DNA of 64,000 nt from Erwinia billingiae Eb661 (GTDB taxonomy: Bacteria > Pseudomonadota > Gammaproteobacteria > Enterobacterales > Enterobacteriaceae). Made by a program: the position numbers and the translations under genes. Within the stretch, counting starts at the first letter, position 1, and the number at the start of each line of letters is the position of its first letter. Below, in pieces: positions 1 to 8,058 of this stretch. The notes under the pieces are model-generated. The model made no database searches and had not been told where the DNA came from. It worked only from the letters and a program-made list of their open reading frames with translations. Location: assembly GCF_000196615.1 (NCBI RefSeq), contig NC_014306.1, positions 1,302,001 through 1,366,000 on the forward strand, in the 5' to 3' direction.

Positions 1-1
1 G

Positions 2-577
2 CAGTGCTGGGATAACTCCGCCTATTGGGTGAATGTACCCACCTTTGATGGGCAGGCAGTGGAAGGTGGAACCAATCCGGTGATTACGGGATTATCACTT
101 ACAGGAAGATTACAAAATATATCTCAAAAAGATACGTCGATAAATATTAAAATAGTCGCTTCGGATGAGAATAATTGGGGGAATTCGCAGTTGGGATTTA
201 GCAGTATTGGCGGCGCGACCTTACCCGCTGCTTCAGTTTGTGCCCTGGATGTAAATACGACGGCCGATCTCGGCAATCTTACAACGGGCCAAGCGAAAAA
301 ACACATACTGGTCAGCTCAAATGCATCTGGAAATGGCAAGGTGACATTTAGGCCAGGCGAACATGATAGCAACAGTGGCTTGATTAAAAACACTGGCGGG
401 GGAACGCTAAAGTATTCCGTTATGGATACCTCCTCATCTAATCTGTGGAATGCGGCTGATGGGCAGTGGCAAGGTGAACTCATTAACGATTATTATCTGC
501 AGTTGGAGAGTGTCCCTGATACCACATACCCTGGCCTTTATGAAGGCATCATGACCACAACGCTTTCATGTGAGTAA
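2..577 (+). CDS. Pilin/fimbrial-adhesin-like protein, C-terminal part (5' end outside window)
   Basis: The frame is open from base 2 to the TAA at 575-577, so the gene begins upstream of the window; the internal GTG at 29 is not a convincing start. The 191 visible residues are rich in Ser, Thr, Asn and Gly with alternating hydrophobic positions, as in immunoglobulin-like beta proteins. The chain ends YPGLYEGIMTTTLSCE, where a Tyr-Pro-Gly-x-Tyr turn leads into a last beta strand, a pattern of chaperone-usher pilins and adhesins. An early Cys (QCW) and the terminal Cys could form a disulfide. The next gene is an IprA-like regulator of a type often found near fimbrial operons. Exact family not identified. 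Confidence 0.45.
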   Translation, partial: QCWDNSAYWVNVPTFDGQAVEGGTNPVITGLSLTGRLQNISQKDTSINIKIVASDENNWGNSQLGFSSIGGATLPAASVCALDVNTTADLGNLTTGQAKKHILVSSNASGNGKVTFRPGEHDSNSGLIKNTGGGTLKYSVMDTSSSNLWNAADGQWQGELINDYYLQLESVPDTTYPGLYEGIMTTTLSCE

Positions 578-818
578 AGACTCAAGTGGAGCGGCAGGTT
601 TTTGATTTCATACTAAGCCACAGCAGCCCGCCGTATTCGCAGGCGATACTAATTTATAAATTATGCATGATTGGCGATACAAAATCCTGAGTATGTATTT
701 ATTTCTGCATTATATTCTATCTTTGAAGGTTTCGAGATATTTTGGTTAGCGAAATAACTTCTGGTTAGCCGCAGGGGTATTTCGATTTTCATTTATCCGA
801 AATTAATGAAGGTGAAGT

Positions 819-1424
819 ATGTCTCAGTGCTTGCTCAGGAACCACAACCGGATCATTACTGCTTTATCATGCTACAGCACCGTTGCAGCGCCTGATGAAG
901 TGGTCAGAGGAAAACGGCACTATTTTTTGAATAAAGAGAATTGCCAGAGAGTATTTTTTATCACTGAAGGCGATTTCCTTTTACGTACGATTAATGAGAA
1001 TAAAATTCTCAGCATTGTGTCTGCTCCCTATGTCATTGGCGCAACGCCGGCCTTGGAACCCACACCACTTTTTCTTGAGCGTATTGATTACGGCATAATA
1101 AAAACAATTGATTACGATCAGTTCTGGCGGGTGATCAATTATAATAATTCGCATGCGGATGTGATGAATATCATCGCAGGACATTATACCGATCTAATGA
1201 ACTATCTTATGGTGAGCAGAGCTGACGCCCGTGAACAGGTCATCGCGCTTTTGAATATGTGGAAAAACCTCCCAATGCGTTTGAAGAATAGATACTCCGT
1301 CTTATATCTGCTATCAAACAGCTCACATTTATCAAAAAGCACGATATGCCGTATATTGAAGGATCTGAAAGAAGAAGGGGAGATAGAGCTTGAAAATGGG
1401 CGATTTGTCGCAGAGATGGTGTAA
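819..1424 (+). CDS. IprA-like winged-helix transcriptional regulator
   Basis: A 201-residue protein shaped like a shortened CRP/FNR regulator. Residues about 1-110 form an effector-like beta region (NCQRVFFITEGDFLLRT is typical) and residues about 150-200 a winged helix (SKSTICRILKDLKEEGEIELENGRF). This fits the IprA/YaiV group of enterobacterial regulators; IprA is linked to hydrogen peroxide resistance, and related proteins often flank fimbrial clusters. No Cys cluster of FNR type is visible. The start ATG at 819 follows GAAGGTGAAG. The gene follows the pilin-like gene on the same strand after a 240-bp AT-rich gap that probably holds its promoter. Control of the upstream fimbrial genes is inferred from position only. 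Confidence 0.65.
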   Translation: MSQCLLRNHNRIITALSCYSTVAAPDEVVRGKRHYFLNKENCQRVFFITEGDFLLRTINENKILSIVSAPYVIGATPALEPTPLFLERIDYGIIKTIDYDQFWRVINYNNSHADVMNIIAGHYTDLMNYLMVSRADAREQVIALLNMWKNLPMRLKNRYSVLYLLSNSSHLSKSTICRILKDLKEEGEIELENGRFVAEMV

Positions 1425-1727
1425 CGATTAGTGTTGAGTTGATTTTTTTCAGTTTAATCTGTTTATTTATAAATAGCCTTCTTCAGTGTTATAACACGGC
1501 AGGGATCCGAGAGAATCACAAATTTTCCGATGTTAATTATTTTGATGTGATTGGGCGTCGCTATGGGAAGTTGTTTAATTTAGGGTAATGCCAGATTGAA
1601 ATCGCATCATACACTCTTCCCCTTTAACAATAGCAATGAACTCACCGAAATGGTGACGGATTATATTGTGCTCTATATGCACCATGACGATAAAGTCAGC
1701 GTGTTGGTTATCTGTGACGAATAAACC

Positions 1728-1756
1728 TAGCCCCGCAACACAACACTGCGGGGCTA
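1728..1756. terminator. Hairpin terminator, and note on the 1425-1760 gap
   Basis: TAGCCCCGCA at 1728-1737 pairs perfectly with TGCGGGGCTA at 1747-1756 around a 9-base loop. It lies 5 bases beyond the stop of the minus-strand EIIA gene, so it most likely ends that transcript; there is no strong U tract. The rest of the 1425-1760 gap is AT-rich and contains no gene I can support. Confidence 0.6.
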
Positions 1757-1760
1757 CGCG

Positions 1761-2192
1761 CTATTTGCGATTAAGAATGCGCAGGAAGTCGTTTTTGTTG
1801 GAAATCAGCGACAGCGCATTGGAAATGATTTCATCACTGAAAATCGATGCGACGTCTTTCAACACATCAATGTGTTCTTTCTCTTTAGCAATCACGCCGA
1901 TGGCGATAAACATCACGTTGCTTCTGTCCCAGATCACCCCGTCGGGGAACTGAAAGATTTCCACGCCGGTTTTCAGGATGATACCCGTTTGCGATTTCGG
2001 TAAGTGGGGCAGGGTAATTCCGTTGCCAAGAAAGGTAGAGACCTGATGCTCCCTTTCATTCAGGAAAGCGATGCAGTCCTGGCTGACATAACCCTTGGCC
2101 TTAAACTCTTTCCCCACCATCGCTAAAACATCGGCCTTATTTTTTGCCTGACATCCCAGATGAAGATTCTCTACGGTAATCGTATCTATCAT
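1761..2192 (-). CDS. Solitary PTS EIIA component, mannitol/fructose type
   Basis: A 143-residue single-domain EIIA of the mannitol/fructose superfamily. The expected phospho-acceptor is His63 in GNGITLPHLPKS, preceded by the usual NEREHQVSTFLGNG segment. Such domains take phosphate from HPr and pass it to an EIIB or act as regulators. Upstream in-frame codons exist to 2216, but ATG 2192 is chosen because AAAGGAG lies just before it. No EIIB or EIIC gene is adjacent. The upstream gene on the same strand, 36 bases away, is an MFS sugar porter instead, so the pair probably forms one operon. A regulatory role such as inducer exclusion of the porter is an inference. Transcription probably ends at the hairpin at 1728-1756. 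Confidence 0.8.
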   Translation of the reverse strand: MIDTITVENLHLGCQAKNKADVLAMVGKEFKAKGYVSQDCIAFLNEREHQVSTFLGNGITLPHLPKSQTGIILKTGVEIFQFPDGVIWDRSNVMFIAIGVIAKEKEHIDVLKDVASIFSDEIISNALSLISNKNDFLRILNRK

Positions 2193-2228
2193 TGCCCGTC
2201 TCCTTTCATTTTCCAAAGCGTGAAGGTA

Positions 2229-3626
2229 TCAATTACCCGCAGACAGCTCTTCTTCAAGTTGTTCCAACGATTTATTGGATGTTTCTGGCAAAGCGATTAT
2301 CACAAAGGCGATGGCCAGATAGTTGATGACGGCAAAAATCAGGAACACCGGTCCAAGGCCAAGTTTAGCCTCCAGCACCGGGAACAGGTAGCTGACGATG
2401 GCATTCATCACCCACATAAAGAACACCGAAATACCCATCGACAGGCCGCGGATTTTCAGCGGGAAGAGTTCAGCCAGCACCACCCAGGTCAGGAAGCCCA
2501 TCGTACCTTGCATCACGCCCACAAAGAGTGCGCCCAGCAGCCAGATAGTGGTGGCCTTCATATCGCCCGTCAGATAATAGTCCGCCGCAGCGATTAACAG
2601 GTGCAGCGTTGCCATCAGGGCGAAACCCGACACGATCAGCGTTTTGCGTTTAAAGCGATCTACCAGATACAGTACGCCAAACAGCATACCGCCAACAGAG
2701 AATACCCCGTTCAGCACGTTACAGATTAACGATGTTCTTTCCGAGAAGCCGGCCGTTTTAAGAATTTCCGTGCCGTAATACATTATGACGTTAACGCCGG
2801 TGGTTTGCTGAATCGCAGCCCAGGCAATGCCCACCAGCAGCAGTTTCAGGATCCATGGCGTCTTAAAGATAATCTCCATGGCACCACGGGTATGCAGCTT
2901 CTTTTCTTTTTCAATCTCCATCAGCGTGATGATGTCTTCGTACTCTTTTACCGCACGCGCTTCGGGACGGATCTGTTTCAGGATCACCAGCGCTTCTTCG
3001 CGACGACCTTTACTGATCAGCCAACGCGGGCTTTCAGGTGAACGCCACATCCCCACCAGCAGTAATACTGACGGTATCGCCTGCACCATTAGCATATAGC
3101 GCCAGACTTCCGGCAGGTGTCCCCACATGAAACCAATGGCCGCATTGATGGCAAAGGCGGCCAGCTGTCCAATCACGATCGCCACCTCATTCAGCCCGGT
3201 CAGCTTGCCGCGCATTTCCGTCGGGGCCACTTCGGAAATAAAGGTGGGGGCAGTGACCGAGGCGCCGCCTACCGCATAACCGAGGATGAATCTTGCCAGC
3301 AGAAGGGTGGTGACGTTAGGAGCCATGGCGGAGCAGATCGCCCCGATAAAGAAGATAAAGGAGAGCCAGAGTAAATATTTTCGGCGACCAAAGAAGTCAG
3401 CGAGCTTTCCCCCACAGACGCTGCCGATGGCGGCACCGATCAGCAGCACGCTCATTACCAGGCCTTCGGTGGTCGGCGTCAGGGCCATATTCTCTTTCAG
3501 TGAAGAGAACGCCCCGTTAATGACGCCGGTGTCATAACCAAACAGCAAACCGCCAAACGTAGCAACCAGCGCAATCTGATGTAATCGTTTTCTCTGATGT
3601 TGATTAAGGTGCATCGCCAAAGACAT
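2229..3626 (-). CDS. Sugar-porter family MFS transporter (IolT/GalP-like)
   Basis: A 465-residue inner-membrane protein of the sugar-porter branch of the major facilitator superfamily, close to the usual length with about 12 hydrophobic segments. Diagnostic motifs are FGYDTGVINGA near residue 30, GGKLADFFGRRK between helices 2 and 3, PESPRWL before the central loop, QQTTGVNVIMYYG in helix 7 and a C-terminal PETSNKSLEQLEEEL. Substrates of the family are hexoses, pentoses or myo-inositol taken up with protons; the overall look is closest to IolT-type inositol/hexose porters, but substrate cannot be fixed by eye. The start ATG follows AAGGTAG. The EIIA gene lies immediately downstream. Confidence 0.85.
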   Translation of the reverse strand: MSLAMHLNQHQRKRLHQIALVATFGGLLFGYDTGVINGAFSSLKENMALTPTTEGLVMSVLLIGAAIGSVCGGKLADFFGRRKYLLWLSFIFFIGAICSAMAPNVTTLLLARFILGYAVGGASVTAPTFISEVAPTEMRGKLTGLNEVAIVIGQLAAFAINAAIGFMWGHLPEVWRYMLMVQAIPSVLLLVGMWRSPESPRWLISKGRREEALVILKQIRPEARAVKEYEDIITLMEIEKEKKLHTRGAMEIIFKTPWILKLLLVGIAWAAIQQTTGVNVIMYYGTEILKTAGFSERTSLICNVLNGVFSVGGMLFGVLYLVDRFKRKTLIVSGFALMATLHLLIAAADYYLTGDMKATTIWLLGALFVGVMQGTMGFLTWVVLAELFPLKIRGLSMGISVFFMWVMNAIVSYLFPVLEAKLGLGPVFLIFAVINYLAIAFVIIALPETSNKSLEQLEEELSAGN

Positions 3627-3759
3627 ATTTCTACCTTTTATTTGATTATCCGTTTAAAGCCGGAACGGTTAAAAACCCATGATGGCTTCATCCCTGTTCT
3701 CATCTGATGACAACAAAGGGTGCCAATGGCTGACTGGGGACCCGTTTCTGGCTATCCAA

Positions 3760-3776
3760 CGGTGAGGTACTCACCG
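3760..3776. promoter_or_regulatory. 17-bp palindrome in the 3627-4158 intergenic gap
   Basis: CGGTGAG-GTA-CTCACCG has perfect 7-base arms and lies about 135 bp upstream of the sugar-porter start. It is a candidate operator for the porter/EIIA operon, although no regulator gene is adjacent. The remainder of the 532-bp gap is AT-rich and contains no coding region I can support. Confidence 0.4.
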
Positions 3777-4158
3777 AGCGATATCGTCAAAGAAGATAGC
3801 ATTATGTTTGAAATAAAAATTCTACTTACGTCACACTGCGATTGATTGATTTCGTTACTGGCGGTTTTTGGTATTTCTGTTCGATTTGTCTATTTCAGAT
3901 CAAATACGCAACTTTATGATTTTTATTGAATTTATGTTTGATGATAATGACGTCTGCAAATTTCCCTCAAACCCGCTCAACTCTGGAACGCATGATTAGT
4001 ACATTTCTTAAGCAATTTATGTTCATTTTGTGATTGCTTTGGAAGAAAAATTCCATTGAAAAAGTAGGTGTTTTCTTAACGGGTTAATGAAGCGGAGACC
4101 TGAAATTTTGGCGAAAAAAAACCACCCGCTGGATGGCTTATCGTTGCTGGTACCGGGA

Positions 4159-4386
4159 TTAAACCGGTCTTGGTGAGAACTGACCAATCACCTCTTCGGC
4201 AACGTCATGCTCAATAGGCTGATTATGCGCGATCAGGTAGCGCTTTTCCCCCTGGCTGAACAACGTTAAGTCATAAGGCTCATCGTCGAAGGTCAGGGTT
4301 GCCGGGAAGCCTGGGCCGCCCTCATATTGCTGGAAGCTGACTAAGTCACCCCCGGTACCGGTCAAAATTAAGATGTCATACGTCAT
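4159..4386 (-). CDS. Small protein of unknown function (75 aa)
   Basis: I do not recognise this protein. It begins MTYDILILTGTGGDLVSF and contains a Gly-rich turn (YEGGPGFPATLTF) and an acidic C-terminal half ending in PRPV; no membrane segment or metal-binding cluster is visible. ATG 4386 is preferred over an in-frame ATG at 4464 because CAGGGA lies about 9 bases upstream and the extra N-terminal residues look non-protein-like. It sits between the sugar-porter gap and fhuE, on the same strand as both, about 100 bp beyond the fhuE stop. Codon use looks like that of the neighbours. Confidence 0.5.
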   Translation of the reverse strand: MTYDILILTGTGGDLVSFQQYEGGPGFPATLTFDDEPYDLTLFSQGEKRYLIAHNQPIEHDVAEEVIGQFSPRPV

Positions 4387-4487
4387 GGCTTGGATCCCTG
4401 CAATGCGGTGTAAAGTCGGCATCAGTATACCGCGGCAGGCATAAAAGGGGAGAGCCTGCCCCATTGCTGAGGCAGGCAGAAAGCAGA

Positions 4488-6689
4488 TTAGAAGCTGTAG
4501 TTGGCGGTAACCGAGACGTTACGTGGCTCGCCGTAAACGGTGTTTCTGCCGACGTCGATGTTATAGCTCTTGTCGAACAGGTTGTTGAGGTTCGCCTGCA
4601 CCGACAGTTGCCTGGTCACGCGGTAGCGGCTGAACAGATCCACCAGCGCATAGCTGCCTTGCTCGGCGTAAATCGTGCTGGCACCGTCTGGACCGTCAAC
4701 ATGATCCCAGGTGTGAGTCTGCCAGTTGATGCCGCCACCTACCGTCAGATCCTGCAGCATCGGCAGGCGATAGCTGGTAAACAGTTTCAGCGAGGTGCGC
4801 GGTTGGGTCGGATTCAATGCCTGATCCTCGCCATCTTTCGCCACATAACGGGTAGCACCGAAGGTCATTTGCAGATTGTCGGTCACCGCACCGTTGATTT
4901 CGAACTCGACGCCTTTACTGACCGTGCCATCCTGCTCGTAGTAAGCGTAATCGCTGGTGCCCGGAATAATCGCGTAATCCGTTGTGCCAAGGTGATCCTG
5001 CTCGATACGGAAGACCGCCAGCGACGCCGTTACGCGGCTGTTCATCCAGTCGCCTTTAATCCCGGTCTCGTAGCTTTTCCCGGTCACCGGCGCAAGGTAA
5101 GCGCCACTGGCGTTGCGGTAGGTCTGCGGCTTAAAGATCGAGGTATAGCTGGCGTAAGCAGACCAGGTATCGTTGATGTCATACACCAGGCCGGCATACG
5201 GCGTGATGTTGTTCTTCTCGGTATTCTCGGTCAGCGTGTCTGCGCTGTATTTGGTGTAGCGCGCGCCGAGGATCAGGTGCAGCGGATCGGCCAGCGAAAT
5301 GCGTGTTGCCATATAGGCTGACTTCTGATGAATGGTGTTGTCTTCCGACAGGGCCTGATCGTCCCAGTCCGGTTCCGGATAATTGCCCCAGTTATTGAAG
5401 TCGCCGACATCGGCTGACGTCAGGTTGGTGAAGGCGCTGAAATAACGATCGTTCTGGCGGATATAACTCACGCCGGCCATCAGCTCATGTTGACGACCCA
5501 GCAGCTCGTAAGGTCCGCTGACATAGGCATCAAGCGCATTTTCTTTCCGTTTGGCGCTGTTATAACCGGTGCCGCCTAACAGGTCGTAACCCGCATAAGG
5601 ACCAACGCCGATACCGGTATTTTTATCAAAGTAGCCGTCGATATACAGCGCTTTACTGTCCATCGTCGCTTCGGTGTGGCTGCCGCTCAGGTTAAATTCC
5701 CAACCGTTATTGAAGCTCTGCTTCAGGCTGGCGAAGACCTTTTTCGAGTCGCTGTCGTTATACGCCCAGTCTGGCGCGGTATTGGTGCTGCGATCGTAAT
5801 GGGTTCTGCTGCCATCCAGATAGTAAGTTGGCAAACCGCCCCAGGTGTTGCCCGAGATATGGTTTTCCTGGTAGTCATACCCGACGGAAAGGGTGGTGGA
5901 GTCGGTCAGATCCGCATCCACTATGCCGTAGAGGAATTTCTTCTGGCTGTGATAGCGATCCAGCCAGCTGTCACCGTCCTGGTAGCCGGCCACAATGCGG
6001 CCGCGGACGTTACCTGACTCGGTCAGCGGCGCAGATAAATCGGCGACATAGCGTTGATTGTCCCAGGTGCCGTAGCTGGCCGAGACGTTGCCGACAAATT
6101 CTTTGCTGTCCGCATGCTTGTGCACCATGTTGACCGAGGCCGCCGGGCTGCCGGCACCGGTCATCAGACCGGTTGCGCCGCGAACCACTTCGACCCGATC
6201 ATAAATCGCGGTATCAGAGAGGGTATCACCGATATTCCAGCGCGGATCGACCAGCACCGGAACGCCATCAACCTGATAGTTATCGATCATAAATCCGCGC
6301 GAATAGAAATTGCTGCGGTTCGCGCCGGAGTTAAATTCAGAGATGCCGGTGGTGTTTTTCAGCACATCGTTCAGCGTTTCCAGCTTTTGATCTTCCATAC
6401 GCTGTTTGGTGATCACGCTTATCGACTGCGGCGTATCACGGGCGGTCAGGGCCAGTTTCGTGGCCGCGCGGGTGACGGGGACGTTGTAGTCGGTGTCTGC
6501 GGTGTTGCTGCTGTCATCCGTGGCGGCATTGACCACCAGGTTTTGTTCTTTCTGCGCCGTTTCTGCGGCGGAAACCGGCAACGCAGAGGCAATCAGCACG
6601 GCAAGCAGTGATAAAGACGGCGTGGAAACGGGGGTGAATCTGGATCCGCTGGCGCGAGTTCCCTGGGAAGAGCAAGGAGCAAAGGACAT
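4488..6689 (-). CDS. fhuE: TonB-dependent ferric coprogen/rhodotorulate receptor FhuE
   Basis: A 733-residue outer-membrane siderophore receptor. An N-terminal signal peptide (hydrophobic run ending PVSAAET) is followed by a plug domain (TPQSISVITKQRMEDQ, then FYSRGFMIDNYQVDG and RVEVVRGATGLMTGAGSP) and a 22-strand barrel ending in aromatic NVSVTANYSF. Long stretches such as LADPLHLILGARYTKY and SLKLFTSYRLP match E. coli FhuE from memory, so the orthologue call is firm. FhuE takes up hydroxamate siderophores of fungal origin using TonB energy. The ATG at 6689 follows GAGGGT. A Fur-like site lies about 83 bp upstream, indicating iron repression. The gene appears monocistronic and follows the unrelated sigma/anti-sigma operon. 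Confidence 0.92.
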   Translation of the reverse strand: MSFAPCSSQGTRASGSRFTPVSTPSLSLLAVLIASALPVSAAETAQKEQNLVVNAATDDSSNTADTDYNVPVTRAATKLALTARDTPQSISVITKQRMEDQKLETLNDVLKNTTGISEFNSGANRSNFYSRGFMIDNYQVDGVPVLVDPRWNIGDTLSDTAIYDRVEVVRGATGLMTGAGSPAASVNMVHKHADSKEFVGNVSASYGTWDNQRYVADLSAPLTESGNVRGRIVAGYQDGDSWLDRYHSQKKFLYGIVDADLTDSTTLSVGYDYQENHISGNTWGGLPTYYLDGSRTHYDRSTNTAPDWAYNDSDSKKVFASLKQSFNNGWEFNLSGSHTEATMDSKALYIDGYFDKNTGIGVGPYAGYDLLGGTGYNSAKRKENALDAYVSGPYELLGRQHELMAGVSYIRQNDRYFSAFTNLTSADVGDFNNWGNYPEPDWDDQALSEDNTIHQKSAYMATRISLADPLHLILGARYTKYSADTLTENTEKNNITPYAGLVYDINDTWSAYASYTSIFKPQTYRNASGAYLAPVTGKSYETGIKGDWMNSRVTASLAVFRIEQDHLGTTDYAIIPGTSDYAYYEQDGTVSKGVEFEINGAVTDNLQMTFGATRYVAKDGEDQALNPTQPRTSLKLFTSYRLPMLQDLTVGGGINWQTHTWDHVDGPDGASTIYAEQGSYALVDLFSRYRVTRQLSVQANLNNLFDKSYNIDVGRNTVYGEPRNVSVTANYSF

Positions 6690-6771
6690 TATTTACCCTC
6701 AAAATGATTTTATTATTTTTACTTCGCACAATGCAGAGCAAGAAAATTCCTGAACGCACCAAAAAACGAAT

Positions 6772-6790
6772 GAGAAGTATAATCATTTTG
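6772..6790. promoter_or_regulatory. Fur box upstream of fhuE
   Basis: The 19-mer beginning GAGAAGTATAATCATTTTG agrees with the Fur consensus GATAATGATAATCATTATC at 14 of 19 positions. It lies about 83 bp upstream of the fhuE start codon, in the gap between nrsF and fhuE. A weaker Fur-like stretch lies at about 6700-6718. Iron-dependent repression of fhuE by Fur is the expected role. Confidence 0.7.
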
Positions 6791-6848
6791 ATTGGCAATG
6801 CAAAAGAATGTGTTGAACCATTTCGAAGTGTTGCGGTCGCGGATTTTC

Positions 6849-7475
6849 TTACAGAACGACCAGCCTGCGACCGACAACAATCGTGGTCAGTACAATGGTC
6901 GCGAAGGCCAGCAGATGCAGGATCAAATCCGGCATAACCAGATGAACTGGATGGCACAGTGTCAGCATCACTAACGCCATGCACGCCGTACCGGCGCCGG
7001 CCGCAGCCAGACTTTTTACCGGATAAATTGCCCGCGTCTGACGCAGATAGCCAATCATAATTGCCGCCATCGGCACGCTGACTACCAGCATAAACAGGTA
7101 GCAATTGGTGCCTTCACCCTGACCATGAATCGGGGAAACGCTGCGCATATTGAACAGAATACTGCCGAGCCACAACACCGCCAGCGGCACAAACCATTTC
7201 CAGCTCAACGGTCGGCGACCGGCAATGCTGGTCAGAAAGGCATTACGGATCGCCAGGGTTCCGGCGATAAACGCCAGCACCAGCTGAAAAATCGCCCAGC
7301 CCATCCCAGGCTGAGACCAGTCGGTCAGGCTGCGGTGCACCAGCAAACTGGCCGCTGCGCCGCAGGGCAGGGCCATCACTATCGCGGCGACCACGCGCCA
7401 CCCGGTGGGTGCCGTCCTTTTTACCGGCGCCGCGCTGCGGCTGAGTTTTTCAATTAAGGCATTATGATCGGTCAT
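6849..7475 (-). CDS. NrsF-type membrane anti-sigma factor (DUF1109)
   Basis: A 208-residue inner-membrane protein with six predicted hydrophobic segments and a short cytoplasmic N-terminus, the layout of NrsF/DUF1109 anti-sigma factors. In Caulobacter, NrsF holds an ECF sigma factor of the SigF type at the membrane and releases it on oxidative or metal stress through conserved periplasmic cysteines; cysteines are visible here in TNCYLF and in ACMALVMLTLCHP. ATG 7475 is chosen because GGAG lies 6 bases before it; a TTG at 7487 is possible. The gene overlaps the end of the ECF sigma gene by 14 bp, so the two are translationally coupled as a sigma/anti-sigma pair. Confidence 0.8.
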   Translation of the reverse strand: MTDHNALIEKLSRSAAPVKRTAPTGWRVVAAIVMALPCGAAASLLVHRSLTDWSQPGMGWAIFQLVLAFIAGTLAIRNAFLTSIAGRRPLSWKWFVPLAVLWLGSILFNMRSVSPIHGQGEGTNCYLFMLVVSVPMAAIMIGYLRQTRAIYPVKSLAAAGAGTACMALVMLTLCHPVHLVMPDLILHLLAFATIVLTTIVVGRRLVVL

Positions 7476-8028
7476 GCTTTGCTCCAAAACGGCGAAGATT
7501 GGTCAATGCGCGATGCAAAAGTGACTTTACGGCCGGAACCGTCAAATTATTCTGCGTGGCGGCTTCCGCCAGGGTCATCTCCCGCAGATGTACATGCTCA
7601 ACGATTTGCCGCTGTCGGGATGAGAGTTGATTCAGATACAGGCTCAGCTCTTCCCGCGCTTCCGGCCGCTCAGGCTCGACAAAAGATGTCGACGGGTAGG
7701 TGGCGGCGGTGTCTTCTTCCTCCACTTCCCAGTGACGCTGGCGGCCGCGTCGGCGAAGCGCATCCACCGATCGCGCCTGGGTAATGGCCATCAGCCACGG
7801 CAAAAACGGGCAGGCGGGATCGTAGGTATGGCGGACGCGGTGAATGGCCAGCAGAACATCCTGAATAACGTCTTCAACCAGCACCGCATCGTCAATGTGC
7901 TTATGCACCAGGGTGCGGATCACCGGCACCAGCTCGGTCAGCAGGCGAGTGTAGGCCTGCTGTTTTCCAGCCTGAGCTTCCGCCATCAAATCTGGCCATT
8001 CATCACGTTGCGTACCGGATTTAGCCAT
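7462..8028 (-). CDS. ECF sigma factor, SigF-like, paired with NrsF
   Basis: A 188-residue ECF sigma-70 factor. Region 2 is visible as DDAVLVEDVIQDVLLAIHRVRHTYDP with the following PFLPWLMAITQARSVDALRR, and region 4 as LSSRQRQIVEHVHLREMTLAEAA with a helix-turn-helix LTVPAVKSLLHRALTNLRR. There is no extra C-terminal domain. ATG 8028 is preferred over a GTG at 8046 because AAAGG sits at normal spacing before it. The overlapping downstream gene is the NrsF anti-sigma, and upstream in the same operon lie a DsbD-type carrier (12-30 bp away) and a secreted peroxiredoxin. A role in envelope oxidative stress and autoregulation of this operon are inferred from that arrangement. Confidence 0.85.
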   Translation of the reverse strand: MAKSGTQRDEWPDLMAEAQAGKQQAYTRLLTELVPVIRTLVHKHIDDAVLVEDVIQDVLLAIHRVRHTYDPACPFLPWLMAITQARSVDALRRRGRQRHWEVEEEDTAATYPSTSFVEPERPEAREELSLYLNQLSSRQRQIVEHVHLREMTLAEAATQNNLTVPAVKSLLHRALTNLRRFGAKHDRS

Positions 8029-8058
8029 CCACCGCCTTTCTTTCACGTCCTGCTTTGA

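Noticed and set aside
1580..1723. Open plus-strand stretch ending VTDYIVLYMHHDDKVSVLVICDE before the EIIA gene
   Set aside because: No start with a ribosome site and no family recognised. It may be a gene remnant, but the evidence is too weak to list as one.
3627..4158. CRP-type operator in the sugar-porter promoter gap
   Set aside because: Only an isolated TGTGA half-site was found, with no TCACA partner at the right distance.
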